Position numbers and translations under genes: made by a program. A stretch of DNA of 44,605 nucleotides from a bacterium (GTDB lineage: Bacteria > Myxococcota_A > UBA9160 > UBA6930), in contig JAAETT010000333.1 in the NCBI GenBank assembly GCA_024228115.1, forward strand, positions 1-44,605, given 5' to 3'. Shown one piece after another: positions 1 through 8,308 of this stretch; the first letter of the stretch is position 1; every line of letters starts with the position of its first letter. Under the pieces are notes generated by a model. The model was not told where the DNA came from and made no database searches. It was given only the letters and a program-made list of their open reading frames with translations.

Positions 1-1
1 G

Positions 2-88
2 CCTCAGGGGCGCGCCGAGCTGCGGATCGCTGCCGAGGCCTCCACCCGCCAACGATTCAATCGGGCCATCGAACAACTCGCCGCCTGA
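2..88 (+). CDS. C-terminal end of an unidentified protein (5' end outside window)
   Basis: An open frame entering from the left edge (frame starting at base 2) runs for 28 codons and stops at TGA 86-88. The tail reads ...LRIAAEASTRQRFNRAIEQLAA. A short beta-strand (ELRIAAEA) followed by an amphipathic helix is a common C-terminus, seen for example in alpha-oxoamine synthases (BioF/KBL type) and phosphohexomutases, but there is too little to name the family. It converges with pilQ, whose stop lies 47 bases away. The reading frame is supported only by the edge position, the codon usage (G/C at most third positions) and the lack of a competing frame. Confidence 0.45.
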   Translation, partial: PQGRAELRIAAEASTRQRFNRAIEQLAA

Positions 89-117
89 CCCGGACCGATA
101 CCCTCAGGGGCCCGGAT

Positions 118-132
118 CCAATGACGGATTGG
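118..132. terminator. Short hairpin between convergent genes
   Basis: CCAAT (118-122) and ATTGG (128-132) form a 5-bp stem with a 5-base loop, lying between the stop of the plus-strand partial gene and the pilQ stop. There is no U-tract. The position fits a weak shared terminator, but the stem is short and AT-containing, so this is tentative. Confidence 0.15.
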
Positions 133-134
133 GG

Positions 135-3026
135 CTAGCTGCCGAGCTCCGGGTTGACCACGATGCGCGGGGTCACGAAGACCAGGAGCTCCTTGCGGAT
201 ATCCCGGACCTCGTTGTTCTTGAACGCGTTCCCCAGCAACGGGATCTTGTGGAAGTACGGCACGCGGCTCTCGGTCTCGCTCTTGTCGACGACGTAGATG
301 CCGCCGATCACGAGTGTCTGACCGTCCTTCACCAGGGTCTCGGTCTCCGCCTCGTTCTTGGCGATGGCCGGGGAGCCCGTGGGCGTCTCCACGCTGGTGT
401 CGGGCGCGTTCCGCTGCACCGCAATCTGCATGATGATGCTCTGATCTGCGGTGATGTGCGGCGTCACGTCCAGGCGCAGGACCGCGTCGATGAACTCCAG
501 CTTGGCATCGCCGTTCTCGAACGTCTGGAAGGGAATCGAGACACCTTGCTCGATGCTCGCCTTCCGGTTGTCGAGGGTGACGATGCGCGGGCTCGAGATG
601 ACCTTGCCCTCGCCGTAGCTCTCCGCCGCCTCGATCCGGGCTTCCACGTTCAGGCGCTCATCCAGGATGAAGGCGCCCAGGTCGAGGAGACCGTTCGGGA
701 CCGAGGTGATCGGGTTGGAGACCTGCACGTGATTGAACGTGTCGGTGAAGCTCGTGAGCAACGAGTTGTCGTGGAACACGATGTCGTTGCCCAGACCCAA
801 CCGCTCGTTCGTCTTGGCCGGACTGGTGTCATCGAATCCGTCGGTGAGCGGCTGGACACCGAAGGCCCAGGTTGCACCCAGTTCCTTCGTGAAGTCCAGA
901 TTCGCTTCGACGATCTTCGCCTCGATCATCACCTGCGGCGTCTGCGTGTCGATCGCCTTGATGAGGGCCGTGGCCTCGTCGATCACCGATGCGATGTCCT
1001 TCAGGATGACGGTGTTGGTGCGCTCATCCACGTCCACGCTGCCGCGGGCGGTGAGGAGCCTCTTCACCATCTTCTCGATTTCATCCACATCGGCGTAGTT
1101 CACCGGCTGGAGCTTGACCACCAGGTCTTCCAGCTTCTCCCGTGCACGACGCTCCTGGAGGCGAGATTCCTCTTCGGTCTTCAGGAGATCCGCGGCCGCG
1201 ATGCGAAGCACGTTGCCAACCCGAACGAAGCCAAGGCCTCGCGTCAGGAGCACGACGTCCAGGGCCTGATCCCAGGGCACATCCACCAGGCGGATCGTGA
1301 CCTTTCCGTTGACCTCGTCACCCGCGATGATGTTGAGGTCCGAGACCTCAGCAATCAGGCGGAGGACATCGTCGATCTCCACGTCCTTGAAGTCGAGCGA
1401 GATACGGCGACCCGTGTAGGCCTTGCCGTCGACCAGCCCACCTTCGGCGAGGATCTCGACCGCGTCGCTATTCGGATCCATCGAGGCCGGCATCGAATCA
1501 GCCGGCACCTCTGCAGAGGCGACATCGGAGAGCATCGGGATCTCGGAGGCCTGCTGGGTTCCGTTCTCGAAATCCACGAAGAGCAACGCGCCCTCCTGGC
1601 TCACGACCGGCTTGGCCCCTTCCTGCGCTCGAATGACGACCCGAACCTCGGGCTCGGCGGCCTCCGGCTGCTGGAACGCGGTTACCAGCGAGACGGAAGC
1701 GGGTGCCGTCGGCGCGATGCGAACGGCGGCGTCCGGATCGATCGTGGCTCCCTTCAGGCTGATGACCGTCGTGTCGGGCGACGGATGCGTCTTCACGAAC
1801 TCGGCCGGCCCCTCGGTCACGATGACGACCCGCTCGCGAGCCTCGTCGTTCTCGATCTGCACGCCAAACATGGTGAGCGTCGCCGGCGCAGCTTCTTCCG
1901 CTGCGTCGAAGCTCTGCTCGTCGGCCCAGACCTCAGCCGTCTCGGTCGGCTCTTCGGCTACGAGAGCCTCCGTCGCCTCTTCAGCGACCGGAGTCTCTGC
2001 AGTCTCGAGTCCGACCTCTTCGGATTCGGCCATCTCGGGCTCGGCAGCCACCTCTTCCATGGCCTCTGTTTCGGTTTCCACCGGTGCAGATGCCATCTGG
2101 TCAGCCGGTGCAATTGCGTCGCCGAGGCCAAGCCAGAGGCCCGCCGCGACGGTCACGATCTGCACGTCATCGAAGCCCTGGGCTGCGTCGGCACCATCGA
2201 GCACCACGCGGACCTTGTCTTCGTGCTGCCCCAGGCGGATTCGCGCGACCCGGTCACCGCTGATCTCGAGTCGAGAATCTTCCACCTCGCTGACGAGGCC
2301 CGGGAGATCCACTACGAGCCGCTCCGGATCCTCGAGGCCGAACCACGTGGCGCCCTCGATGCTTCCATCCGCCTCGAATTGGACCGTCACTCCGCTGCCA
2401 TCCGCATTCGCGACGACACCGGTCAGCGTCGTAGCGGGCGTCATCGGCGCGGCTGCAGGCGTGTCCAGCTCCGCGGCTGCATCGTCCGACGCGACCTCGG
2501 CGCTTTCCGTCGTGGCCCACGGGTCCGCTTCGGGAGTGTCTTCCGTCGCCGCCATGGCGTCCGCCGAAGCAGCCGCCATTTCGGGGGCCGCTGCGTTCAC
2601 GCGAATCTCGAGACGATCCTCGAGGTCCACCACCGTGTAGTCACCGGCGGCCGCGAGCGAAACCTCGACCCGCGTGGACGAAGCGCCCTCGTGGGAGAAG
2701 CTCTCGACCGTGACCTCGTCGATCGTTCCATCATAGATGGCGATCGCCTCGGCGACGTCACCGGGGGAGACCCCAGCGAGATCGATGACGATCCGCGACG
2801 GCTCGTCCTGCTTGAACGCGTTGTAGACCGGCTCTGTCAGCCCATTCAGGCTCACGACCGTTGCATCGCTGTCCGCCTCGACCGTCACCGACGAGAGCGC
2901 CGCAGGTGCTTCCGCAACAGGCGCCGGCACCGGCGTCGATGCGCAGGCGAGCAGGGAGGCCATGCAGATGGCGCTCACCGCGAGCCCCACCCTTCCAAAG
3001 TTTCCGTACATGGTGCTAGCGAACAT
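135..3026 (-). CDS. pilQ: PilQ, type IV pilus outer-membrane secretin
   Basis: PilQ is the outer-membrane ring through which the pilus passes. The 963-aa protein begins with a signal sequence ending in LLAC (Cys at about 28), so it may be a lipoprotein. Three AMIN-type peptidoglycan-binding segments follow (about 45-130, 200-290 and 390-490), separated by long Ala/Glu-rich linkers. An STN/N0 domain lies near 540-610 (RRISLDFKDVEIDDVLRLIA), then an N1 domain, and the secretin core includes VISSPRIVTLDNRKASIEQG and ends ELLVFVTPRIV. ATG 3026 is preferred because GGAGG lies about 9 bases before it; GTG 3035 is too close to that site, and ATG 3011 is also possible. It is last in pilMNOPQ, and the pilP stop is 5 bases upstream. 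Confidence 0.96.
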   Translation of the reverse strand: MFASTMYGNFGRVGLAVSAICMASLLACASTPVPAPVAEAPAALSSVTVEADSDATVVSLNGLTEPVYNAFKQDEPSRIVIDLAGVSPGDVAEAIAIYDGTIDEVTVESFSHEGASSTRVEVSLAAAGDYTVVDLEDRLEIRVNAAAPEMAAASADAMAATEDTPEADPWATTESAEVASDDAAAELDTPAAAPMTPATTLTGVVANADGSGVTVQFEADGSIEGATWFGLEDPERLVVDLPGLVSEVEDSRLEISGDRVARIRLGQHEDKVRVVLDGADAAQGFDDVQIVTVAAGLWLGLGDAIAPADQMASAPVETETEAMEEVAAEPEMAESEEVGLETAETPVAEEATEALVAEEPTETAEVWADEQSFDAAEEAAPATLTMFGVQIENDEARERVVIVTEGPAEFVKTHPSPDTTVISLKGATIDPDAAVRIAPTAPASVSLVTAFQQPEAAEPEVRVVIRAQEGAKPVVSQEGALLFVDFENGTQQASEIPMLSDVASAEVPADSMPASMDPNSDAVEILAEGGLVDGKAYTGRRISLDFKDVEIDDVLRLIAEVSDLNIIAGDEVNGKVTIRLVDVPWDQALDVVLLTRGLGFVRVGNVLRIAAADLLKTEEESRLQERRAREKLEDLVVKLQPVNYADVDEIEKMVKRLLTARGSVDVDERTNTVILKDIASVIDEATALIKAIDTQTPQVMIEAKIVEANLDFTKELGATWAFGVQPLTDGFDDTSPAKTNERLGLGNDIVFHDNSLLTSFTDTFNHVQVSNPITSVPNGLLDLGAFILDERLNVEARIEAAESYGEGKVISSPRIVTLDNRKASIEQGVSIPFQTFENGDAKLEFIDAVLRLDVTPHITADQSIIMQIAVQRNAPDTSVETPTGSPAIAKNEAETETLVKDGQTLVIGGIYVVDKSETESRVPYFHKIPLLGNAFKNNEVRDIRKELLVFVTPRIVVNPELGS

Positions 3027-3031
3027 CAAGC

Positions 3032-3562
3032 TCACCCTCCCTCAGACAACCGAATGCGCATCACGATCTCTTTTTCCGTCTGCTCTCCGTGGAAGTCTTC
3101 GTACTTCTCACGGACCATCATCTCGCTATCCCCGATCGTGATGATGAGACCCTCGTTCTTGCCGACGCGATCGCCTTCTTGAACGATGTAGGCTCTTCCG
3201 GAAGGGTCGATGACGAGAGCGCGTTTGCTGCCACCCTCCCAGACCACTCCCGTGACGGACAGCTGGCTCAGATCGAACTGCTCCAGCGGGCCCTTTGCAG
3301 CCTTGTCGACTTCCTTGATCCGATCGAGCACGAAGGATCGAAAGGGATCCCGTTTGCCGATCGGGTCGTAGACGTAGGCGCGTGCATCCGCGACGCTCAC
3401 GCCCTGCTCGCCGTCAGGCGTCGCCTCCGCGGCAGGTGCAGCAGCCTTCGCCTTGCGTGCGGAAGCCGGCGCTGCGGCGTTGCCCGTGGCCGTCTCTTGA
3501 CAGCCCAGAGCGAGCAGCAGAAGCGCTGCGCACCACACGATGGCGGACCTTCGATGGTTCAT
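3032..3562 (-). CDS. pilP: PilP, pilus assembly lipoprotein
   Basis: PilP is the inner-membrane lipoprotein that links the PilN/PilO complex to the PilQ secretin across the periplasm. The 176-aa product has a signal peptide with lipobox LALGC. A low-complexity Ala/Lys stretch follows, then the PilP signature YDPIGKRDPFRSF and a beta-rich C-terminal domain (LSVTGVVWEGGSKRALVIDP, AYIVQEGDRVGKNEG). ATG 3562 overlaps the pilO stop as TGATG; the immediately preceding GTG (3565) is an alternative start. The coupling to pilO and pilQ is that of a single operon. Confidence 0.95.
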   Translation of the reverse strand: MNHRRSAIVWCAALLLLALGCQETATGNAAAPASARKAKAAAPAAEATPDGEQGVSVADARAYVYDPIGKRDPFRSFVLDRIKEVDKAAKGPLEQFDLSQLSVTGVVWEGGSKRALVIDPSGRAYIVQEGDRVGKNEGLIITIGDSEMMVREKYEDFHGEQTEKEIVMRIRLSEGG

Positions 3563-4233
3563 CACTTGCCCCCTCGCTTCCGAGCACGCTTGCCCTTGGC
3601 TTTGCCTTTGCCTTTGGCTTCCTCGGCCGCCGCGCCTTCCGGCGGGGCCTCGACGAAGCGGTAGGTGGTCGCCTCGCCACTCACCTTGAGAACCGTCCGA
3701 ATGGTGTCCTCGCGGTTGATGGCGATCTTGAGTTCACCCATGTTCACGATCCGCGGAAGCCGCGAGACCTCGTCGAAGAACATGGCCGCGTCATGGAACT
3801 GACCGGTGAACTCGATGTTGATCGGGACCTCGGCATAGAAGCCCTTGTTCACCTCGCCCTGGGGCCGGAAGCCCTTGAAATCGAGGCCGGCGTTCTTGCC
3901 CAGGCTGGTGATATCGGTCAGCAGCACCGGCAATTCCTTGCTATCCGGCAACTGCCTCAATGCCACGGCGAGTTTGCGCTCGAGCGCCGCGATCTCCGCT
4001 TTCACGGCTTCCTCGTTGCTGGCGACCGCCCGCACCTCCGCCAGCTTGCGCTGGAGCTGCAGGTGCTGATCGCTCACGGATGTCAGCTGCTGTTTCGCTG
4101 GCAAGTAGAGGAAGTAGACGTACAGCGCCGAGATCAGGATGAGGATCGTCGGTACGATCGCCATTCGATAGGCACGCGGCAGCTTGTTCAGCTTGTCGAG
4201 CTGCCCCTGAAACTGGTCGAGATTCAATTCCAA
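3562..4233 (-). CDS. pilO: PilO, pilus alignment-complex protein
   Basis: PilO is a bitopic inner-membrane protein that dimerises with PilN and connects PilM to PilP/PilQ. In the 223 residues there is a short cytoplasmic N-terminus, one membrane span (about 25-46, IVPTILILISALYVYFLYLP), a coiled-coil region (about 50-95) and a ferredoxin-like periplasmic domain. A Lys/Arg/Gly-rich tail (KGKGKAKGKRARKRGGK) ends the protein and is unusual for a periplasmic terminus. The start is TTG 4233 behind AGGAGA, 9 bases after the pilN stop. Confidence 0.93.
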   Translation of the reverse strand: MELNLDQFQGQLDKLNKLPRAYRMAIVPTILILISALYVYFLYLPAKQQLTSVSDQHLQLQRKLAEVRAVASNEEAVKAEIAALERKLAVALRQLPDSKELPVLLTDITSLGKNAGLDFKGFRPQGEVNKGFYAEVPINIEFTGQFHDAAMFFDEVSRLPRIVNMGELKIAINREDTIRTVLKVSGEATTYRFVEAPPEGAAAEEAKGKGKAKGKRARKRGGK

Positions 4234-4242
4234 CGAACTCTC

Positions 4243-4833
4243 CTACTGCCCGAGATCCACGGCCGCGGTCTTCAACACGGCCTTGCGGGCCTTCGGTGCT
4301 GTAGCCCTGGCGCTGATTTCGAAGGCGTTCAGCTTGAGCCCTTCCTTTTCCTTCGCCTCGGTGCTCAGCAACTCGACGTTGGAGAAGAACGGCGACTGGT
4401 TCAGTGCCGTCAGGAAGACCGCGACGAGCTCGTTGTCGAGACTCATCCCCTTGATGCTGATCTGCTCACGCGAGGTCTCCACGTGGGTGATCCAGAGGCG
4501 ATCCGGCGCGTGGGTAGCGAGCTCATCCAACATGTGGACCGGGCCCGCACGGCTCGCGAACAGGCGCTCGATGACCTCGAGCTTCTGCTCGATCTCTGCC
4601 TTGGTCCGGCGGTATTCCTCGACCTGCGCGAGCTGAGGCCCGAACTTGTCGATCTGCCGCTGCGTATCCGCGGCTGCCGCCTTCACATCAGCCAGCTCGT
4701 TCAGCAGGCTCCAGTGGAAGAAACCGGCAATCGCCAGGGCCCCGACGAGTGTCGCAGCCAGGCCGACTGCGAGCTTCTGGGCTCCCGCCTTGCGGCGCTC
4801 TTCGCGTACCGGAAGGAGGTTGATCGTAATCAT
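4243..4833 (-). CDS. pilN: PilN, pilus alignment-complex protein
   Basis: PilN partners PilO in the inner membrane, and its N-terminal tail docks on cytoplasmic PilM. The 196-aa product begins MITINLLPVREERRK, carrying the conserved INLLP motif that inserts in the PilM groove. One membrane span follows (about 24-45, AVGLAATLVGALAIAGFF), then a coiled coil (about 50-90) and a periplasmic alpha/beta domain. Its ATG overlaps the pilM stop as TAATG, indicating translational coupling. Confidence 0.95.
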   Translation of the reverse strand: MITINLLPVREERRKAGAQKLAVGLAATLVGALAIAGFFHWSLLNELADVKAAAADTQRQIDKFGPQLAQVEEYRRTKAEIEQKLEVIERLFASRAGPVHMLDELATHAPDRLWITHVETSREQISIKGMSLDNELVAVFLTALNQSPFFSNVELLSTEAKEKEGLKLNAFEISARATAPKARKAVLKTAAVDLGQ

Positions 4834-5900
4834 TAGTCGTCCATCCTTCGCAGGCCCAGGCCAACGCTCACTCCAAGCAGGGGCGCTACCTGGTCCAGGT
4901 ACTGCTGATCGAATTTGCTGGAGGGAATCACCCGGGCCAGCGGGTTCAACATCTCGACCGGCAGGTTCGTCTTGCCTTGGAAGGCGGTATCCAGACCGGA
5001 AACCCGGGAACCACCCCCGGAGAGCACGACCTTGCCGATTCGAGCCTCAGCTGCCGTCGCGGAGAAGAAGTCGAGCGAGCGACTGATCTCCCCGAGGACG
5101 GTCTCGGTGACCGAGCGCATTGCCTTCTCGACTTCCTGGGGAACCACTTCCTGGCTCTCCTCTTCCGGACCTCCGCCGATCTTCAGGCGTTCGGCCTCCT
5201 CCCAACCCACGGAGAGCGCCTTCTGGATCTCCTCCGTGTACACGTTGCCGCCCGTCGAGACGTCCCGGGTGAAGGCCGGAACCCCGTGATCGACGATGTT
5301 GATGCTGACCACCTGGGCTCCGATGTTGACCAGCGCAACGACTTCTTCCGGGTTCGGGTCGTAGTTCACCTCGAAGGCGTTCTCGACGGCGAAGGCCGCG
5401 ACATCGATCACGGAAGCCGTGAGACCGGCCTCACTGATCACCTGGACGTAGTCGTCGATGAGATCCTTCTTGGCGGCGACCAGCAGAACGTCCATCTGGC
5501 CTTCGGCTTCGCCGGACTCGAGGATCTGGAAATCGAGATTGACCTCGTTGATATCGAACGGGATGTACTGCTCGGCCTCCCAGCGGATGGACTCTTCGAG
5601 CTCGTCGCGCGTCATCATCGGGAGGCTGATCTTCTTGACGATCACCGAGTGGCCGGAGACCGCAGTCGCGACGTTCTTGGATTTGATACCGGCTTCGTCA
5701 ACCGCCTGGGAAATCGCATCGACGATCGCCCCGGAGTTCAGGAATGCGCCCTGAACGATGGCCTCGGGCGGCAGCGGCGCAATGCCGACATGCTGCAACT
5801 CGATGCCCTTGCTGCGTTTGACGAGCTCGACGACCTTCACTGAGGAAGAGCCGATGTCGAGACCGACGATCGATTTGGACTTGCCGAACGAGAAAGCCAA
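4833..5900 (-). CDS. pilM: PilM, actin-like cytoplasmic pilus assembly ATPase-fold protein
   Basis: PilM is an FtsA/actin-like cytoplasmic protein that binds the PilN tail and communicates with the motor ATPases. The 355-aa product shows the ASKHA nucleotide-binding motifs: phosphate 1 loop near the N-terminus (IVGLDIGSSSVKVVEL), a second motif ALVNIGAQVVSINIV, and VVLSGGGSRVSGLD as the adenosine motif. The length matches the family. The start is TTG 5900, clearly selected by AGGAGGAGAGACG just before it. It lies 21 bases after the xre gene, so the two are probably co-transcribed and pilM heads the pilMNOPQ block. Confidence 0.96.
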   Translation of the reverse strand: MAFSFGKSKSIVGLDIGSSSVKVVELVKRSKGIELQHVGIAPLPPEAIVQGAFLNSGAIVDAISQAVDEAGIKSKNVATAVSGHSVIVKKISLPMMTRDELEESIRWEAEQYIPFDINEVNLDFQILESGEAEGQMDVLLVAAKKDLIDDYVQVISEAGLTASVIDVAAFAVENAFEVNYDPNPEEVVALVNIGAQVVSINIVDHGVPAFTRDVSTGGNVYTEEIQKALSVGWEEAERLKIGGGPEEESQEVVPQEVEKAMRSVTETVLGEISRSLDFFSATAAEARIGKVVLSGGGSRVSGLDTAFQGKTNLPVEMLNPLARVIPSSKFDQQYLDQVAPLLGVSVGLGLRRMDD

Positions 5901-5921
5901 CGTCTCTCCTCCTAATCGCCG

Positions 5922-6170
5922 CTAGTACCGCTCCGGCACTTCGTGCACCGGAGAAGCGGGGAAGTTGCTGGGTGCCGGGCCGAAGACCTTGTCTTTGTCG
6001 ACGACCTTCAATCCGAGCGCGACCAGGATCTTTCGCTTCGTGTCCAGGCGGCAAGGCCGACCCGCTTCGATGCGATCGATGGTGAGCGTGGACAGACCCG
6101 CCTTTCGGGCGAGCTCTGCCTTGCTCATCATCTGAGCCTCGCGAATGCGCTGTACGTTGTTGCTGGGCAC
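5922..6170 (-). CDS. Small Xre-type helix-turn-helix regulator at the head of pilMNOPQ
   Basis: The 82-aa product has a Cro/C1-type HTH at about 8-60 (SKAELARKAGLSTLTIDRIE, then KILVALGL) and a short Pro-rich tail without a recognisable partner domain. It starts at GTG 6168-6170. It sits directly before pilM on the same strand, so it is likely the first gene of the pilM operon. It is divergent from the NtrC-family regulator at 6398, with a dyad in the shared intergenic region that could be its operator. Regulation of pilMNOPQ is inferred from position only. Confidence 0.85.
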   Translation of the reverse strand: MPSNNVQRIREAQMMSKAELARKAGLSTLTIDRIEAGRPCRLDTKRKILVALGLKVVDKDKVFGPAPSNFPASPVHEVPERY

Positions 6171-6220
6171 GGTCTTCCCCCCAAGGTCGACTGGATGCCT
6201 GTTTGGGCGCCCCCGCCCGA

Positions 6221-6236
6221 ACGATTCCCCTATCGT
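6221..6236. promoter_or_regulatory. Dyad ACGAT-N6-ATCGT, candidate Xre operator
   Basis: A perfect 5-bp inverted repeat (ACGAT 6221-6225, ATCGT 6232-6236) with a 6-base spacer lies about 50 bases upstream of the xre start and between the divergent xre/pilM and NtrC-family genes. Size and spacing fit a dimeric HTH regulator. No clear -35/-10 pair was identified around it, so its role is inferred. Confidence 0.3.
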
Positions 6237-6397
6237 CCCGTGCTTTCAGGGACTTGAGCCGCTGAGTGGGGGCTTCGTGGTGTCGCACGTCACTTTTTCC
6301 AGGTGGCATCTCCGGGCTCCGTAGAGGCTGGAACCGAGAGGGCCTCACGCCCTTCCACCCAACCGCCGATAGGGCGTGCTGGGAGGCCGTAGAACGG

Positions 6398-7771
6398 ATG
6401 TCCGAGCGCATTCTGATCGTGGACGACGATGACGCCCTGAGGGATAGCCTCGGCATGTTCCTGGCTGCCGAAGGGTTCGATGTCGTCCTGGCGGACGGTG
6501 CGATCCGGGCTCTGGAGCTGCTGGAAGCCGCCCCGGTCGATCTCGTGCTCTGCGATCTCCGGATGCCCGGAACCGACGGCCTGGAGCTTCTTCCCCAGAT
6601 CCACGGGCGTTTGCCCGGGGTCACGGTCCTCATGATGTCCGCCTACGGCTCTGCGGATCTTGCCATCGAAGCCATGCAGCGAGGCGCCTACGACTACCTG
6701 GCGAAGCCCTTCCAGCCATCCGAGGTGCTCCTGGCCATCCGCAAGGCCCGCGAGCGGGAACGGCTGCGCCGCGCCAATGCCCTGTTGCAACGCGATGTCG
6801 ATCGGGTCATCGGTACCCGCCCGATCGTCGCTGCGTCCGAGGCCATGATCCGAGTCCTCGAGCTCGTCGAACGCGCCGCGGAATACAAGGCAACCATCTT
6901 GTTGACCGGCGAGAGCGGCACGGGCAAGGAAGTCCTGGCGCGGGCGCTTCACTCCCAATCCGGCCGCCGCGACGACTCCTTCGTGGCACTCAATTGTGGG
7001 GCCATTCCAGAGGCACTGCTCGAGAGCGAGCTCTTTGGTCATGCCAAGGGAGCTTTCACCGGTGCGGACCGTGCGAGACGAGGCTTGTTCGTCGAGGCGA
7101 ATGGCGGAACGCTCTTCCTCGACGAGATCGGCGAAATGCCCCTTGCACTCCAGGTCAAGCTGCTCCGTGTTCTCCAAGAGGAAGAGGTCCGCCCCGTCGG
7201 CGAATCGAAACCGCGCAAGGTCGATGTTCGCGTCCTGGCGGCCACGGCCCGCAACCTCCAGCAGGAAGTCGCGGAGGGCAGATTTCGCGAGGACCTCTTC
7301 TACCGTCTGAATGTCCTCCACATCGAGGTTCCGGCCCTCCGAGACCGTCGGGAGGACATCCCCCTGCTCGTGGATCATTTCGTGGACTCGTCGAGCCGCA
7401 GCCTCGGAAAGCCGATCCGAGGTGTCGCGGACGACGCGTTGGCGCGGCTCACGAACTACGCGTGGCCTGGGAATGTCCGGGAGCTCGAGAACGTGATCGA
7501 ACGGGCCGTCATCCTCGCCGACAGTGAGCGGATCACCCTGCGGGAGCTGCCTCGAACGGTCGCCGACGACGCGGCCTCCCCTGCTGATTCGCTGGAATCC
7601 GGAAATCTGTGCTTGAAACGCGCCCGAAGGAAGTTCGAGGCGGACCACATCCTCCGTGCACTCGAGGCGACCGGCGGAAACCGCACACATGCGGCGCGTC
7701 TCCTCGAGATCAGCCACCGTGCCCTGCTCTACAAGATCAAGGAGTACGGCCTCCGGAAGCGCGAGGGGTAG
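6398..7771 (+). CDS. NtrC-family sigma-54-dependent response regulator (orphan)
   Basis: The 457-aa product has a receiver domain (about 3-115; phosphoacceptor Asp53 in [10 protein letters not shown]), an AAA+ domain with Walker A GESGTGKE (171-178), the sigma-54 contact loop GAFTGA (218-223) and Walker B LFLDEIGE, and a Fis-type HTH at the C-terminus ([20 protein letters not shown]). With GAFTGA intact it should activate sigma-54 promoters. ATG 6398 is preferred over in-frame starts further upstream because the receiver domain begins there ([10 protein letters not shown]) behind GGGAGG. It is the only plus-strand gene in the pilus cluster and has no adjacent kinase; the extra kinase at 16224-17747 is a possible partner. 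Confidence 0.93.
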   Translation: MSERILIVDDDDALRDSLGMFLAAEGFDVVLADGAIRALELLEAAPVDLVLCDLRMPGTDGLELLPQIHGRLPGVTVLMMSAYGSADLAIEAMQRGAYDYLAKPFQPSEVLLAIRKARERERLRRANALLQRDVDRVIGTRPIVAASEAMIRVLELVERAAEYKATILLTGESGTGKEVLARALHSQSGRRDDSFVALNCGAIPEALLESELFGHAKGAFTGADRARRGLFVEANGGTLFLDEIGEMPLALQVKLLRVLQEEEVRPVGESKPRKVDVRVLAATARNLQQEVAEGRFREDLFYRLNVLHIEVPALRDRREDIPLLVDHFVDSSSRSLGKPIRGVADDALARLTNYAWPGNVRELENVIERAVILADSERITLRELPRTVADDAASPADSLESGNLCLKRARRKFEADHILRALEATGGNRTHAARLLEISHRALLYKIKEYGLRKREG

Positions 7772-7863
7772 GAGCCTGCCCTTCCGCTCAGGGGATGCGA
7801 GTGACCGCCCTGTCCTCCGGATTCCAGCTTTGGACCCGGAGATCGAACGTGCGCCAGAAGCAC

Positions 7864-7901
7864 CGATGGCCGAACCCCAAAGGCAAAGGGCCCGGCCATC
7901 G
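7864..7901. terminator. 9-bp stem-loop between convergent genes
   Basis: CGATGGCCG (7864-7872) and CGGCCATCG (7893-7901) are perfectly complementary, with a 20-base loop that can itself pair CCC with GGG. The structure lies between the NtrC-family regulator (stop at 7771) and the convergent small secreted protein gene (stop at 7924). It fits a bidirectional transcription end, although no U-tract follows on either strand. Confidence 0.4.
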
Positions 7902-7923
7902 CATGTTGCCTGACGGGAGGGTT

Positions 7924-8253
7924 CTACTGGGCGACGATCGGCCGCACGGTGATCGCGGTTGCATTCACCGTGTTTCCTGAACGTACGCCCACGACCTTCA
8001 CGACGACGTGTCCAGGGGCCACGTCGACCGGGTTCGGGATCTCGGAAAAGTCGATGCGTGCACCTTCGGTATCGCGAATCTCGGTCTGGTCGCCTGCCTT
8101 GACCGTGATGTTCTCCTCGAGCAGCAATGTTCGGCTTCCGGTCGTGACACTCTTGACCATGGTCTCGTTCGTCCAGGCCCACGCTCCACCCGCTGCCAAC
8201 AAACTCGTTGCCAGGATGAGAGCCACAAGGCTGTTTCGAAGCGTCTTCATCAT
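7924..8253 (-). CDS. Small secreted protein, DUF5666-like, following pilY1
   Basis: The 109-aa product has a clear Sec signal peptide (MMKTLRNSLVALILATSLLAAGGAWA) and a compact beta-rich mature domain. The mature sequence includes ITVKAGDQTEIRDTEGARI and VVVKVVGVRSGNTVNATAIT, which resembles the repeating strand pattern of DUF5666 OB-like domains (resemblance judged by eye). The start is ATG 8253 or ATG 8250, behind GGAG. It follows pilY1 by 55 bases on the same strand, so it is probably the last gene of the pilY1 operon and may act in the periplasm or on the pilus tip. Function unknown. Confidence 0.8.
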   Translation of the reverse strand: MMKTLRNSLVALILATSLLAAGGAWAWTNETMVKSVTTGSRTLLLEENITVKAGDQTEIRDTEGARIDFSEIPNPVDVAPGHVVVKVVGVRSGNTVNATAITVRPIVAQ

Positions 8254-8308
8254 CGTTCGATCTCCGATTTTCGTTTGATCTTAGGGATCTTCGACCTTTG
8301 AGGGGGCG

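Noticed and set aside
129-3182. Long plus-strand open frame opposite pilQ
   Set aside because: It is antisense to a full secretin with recognisable domains and its translation is Arg/Asp/His-rich with no family features, typical of shadow frames in GC-rich DNA.
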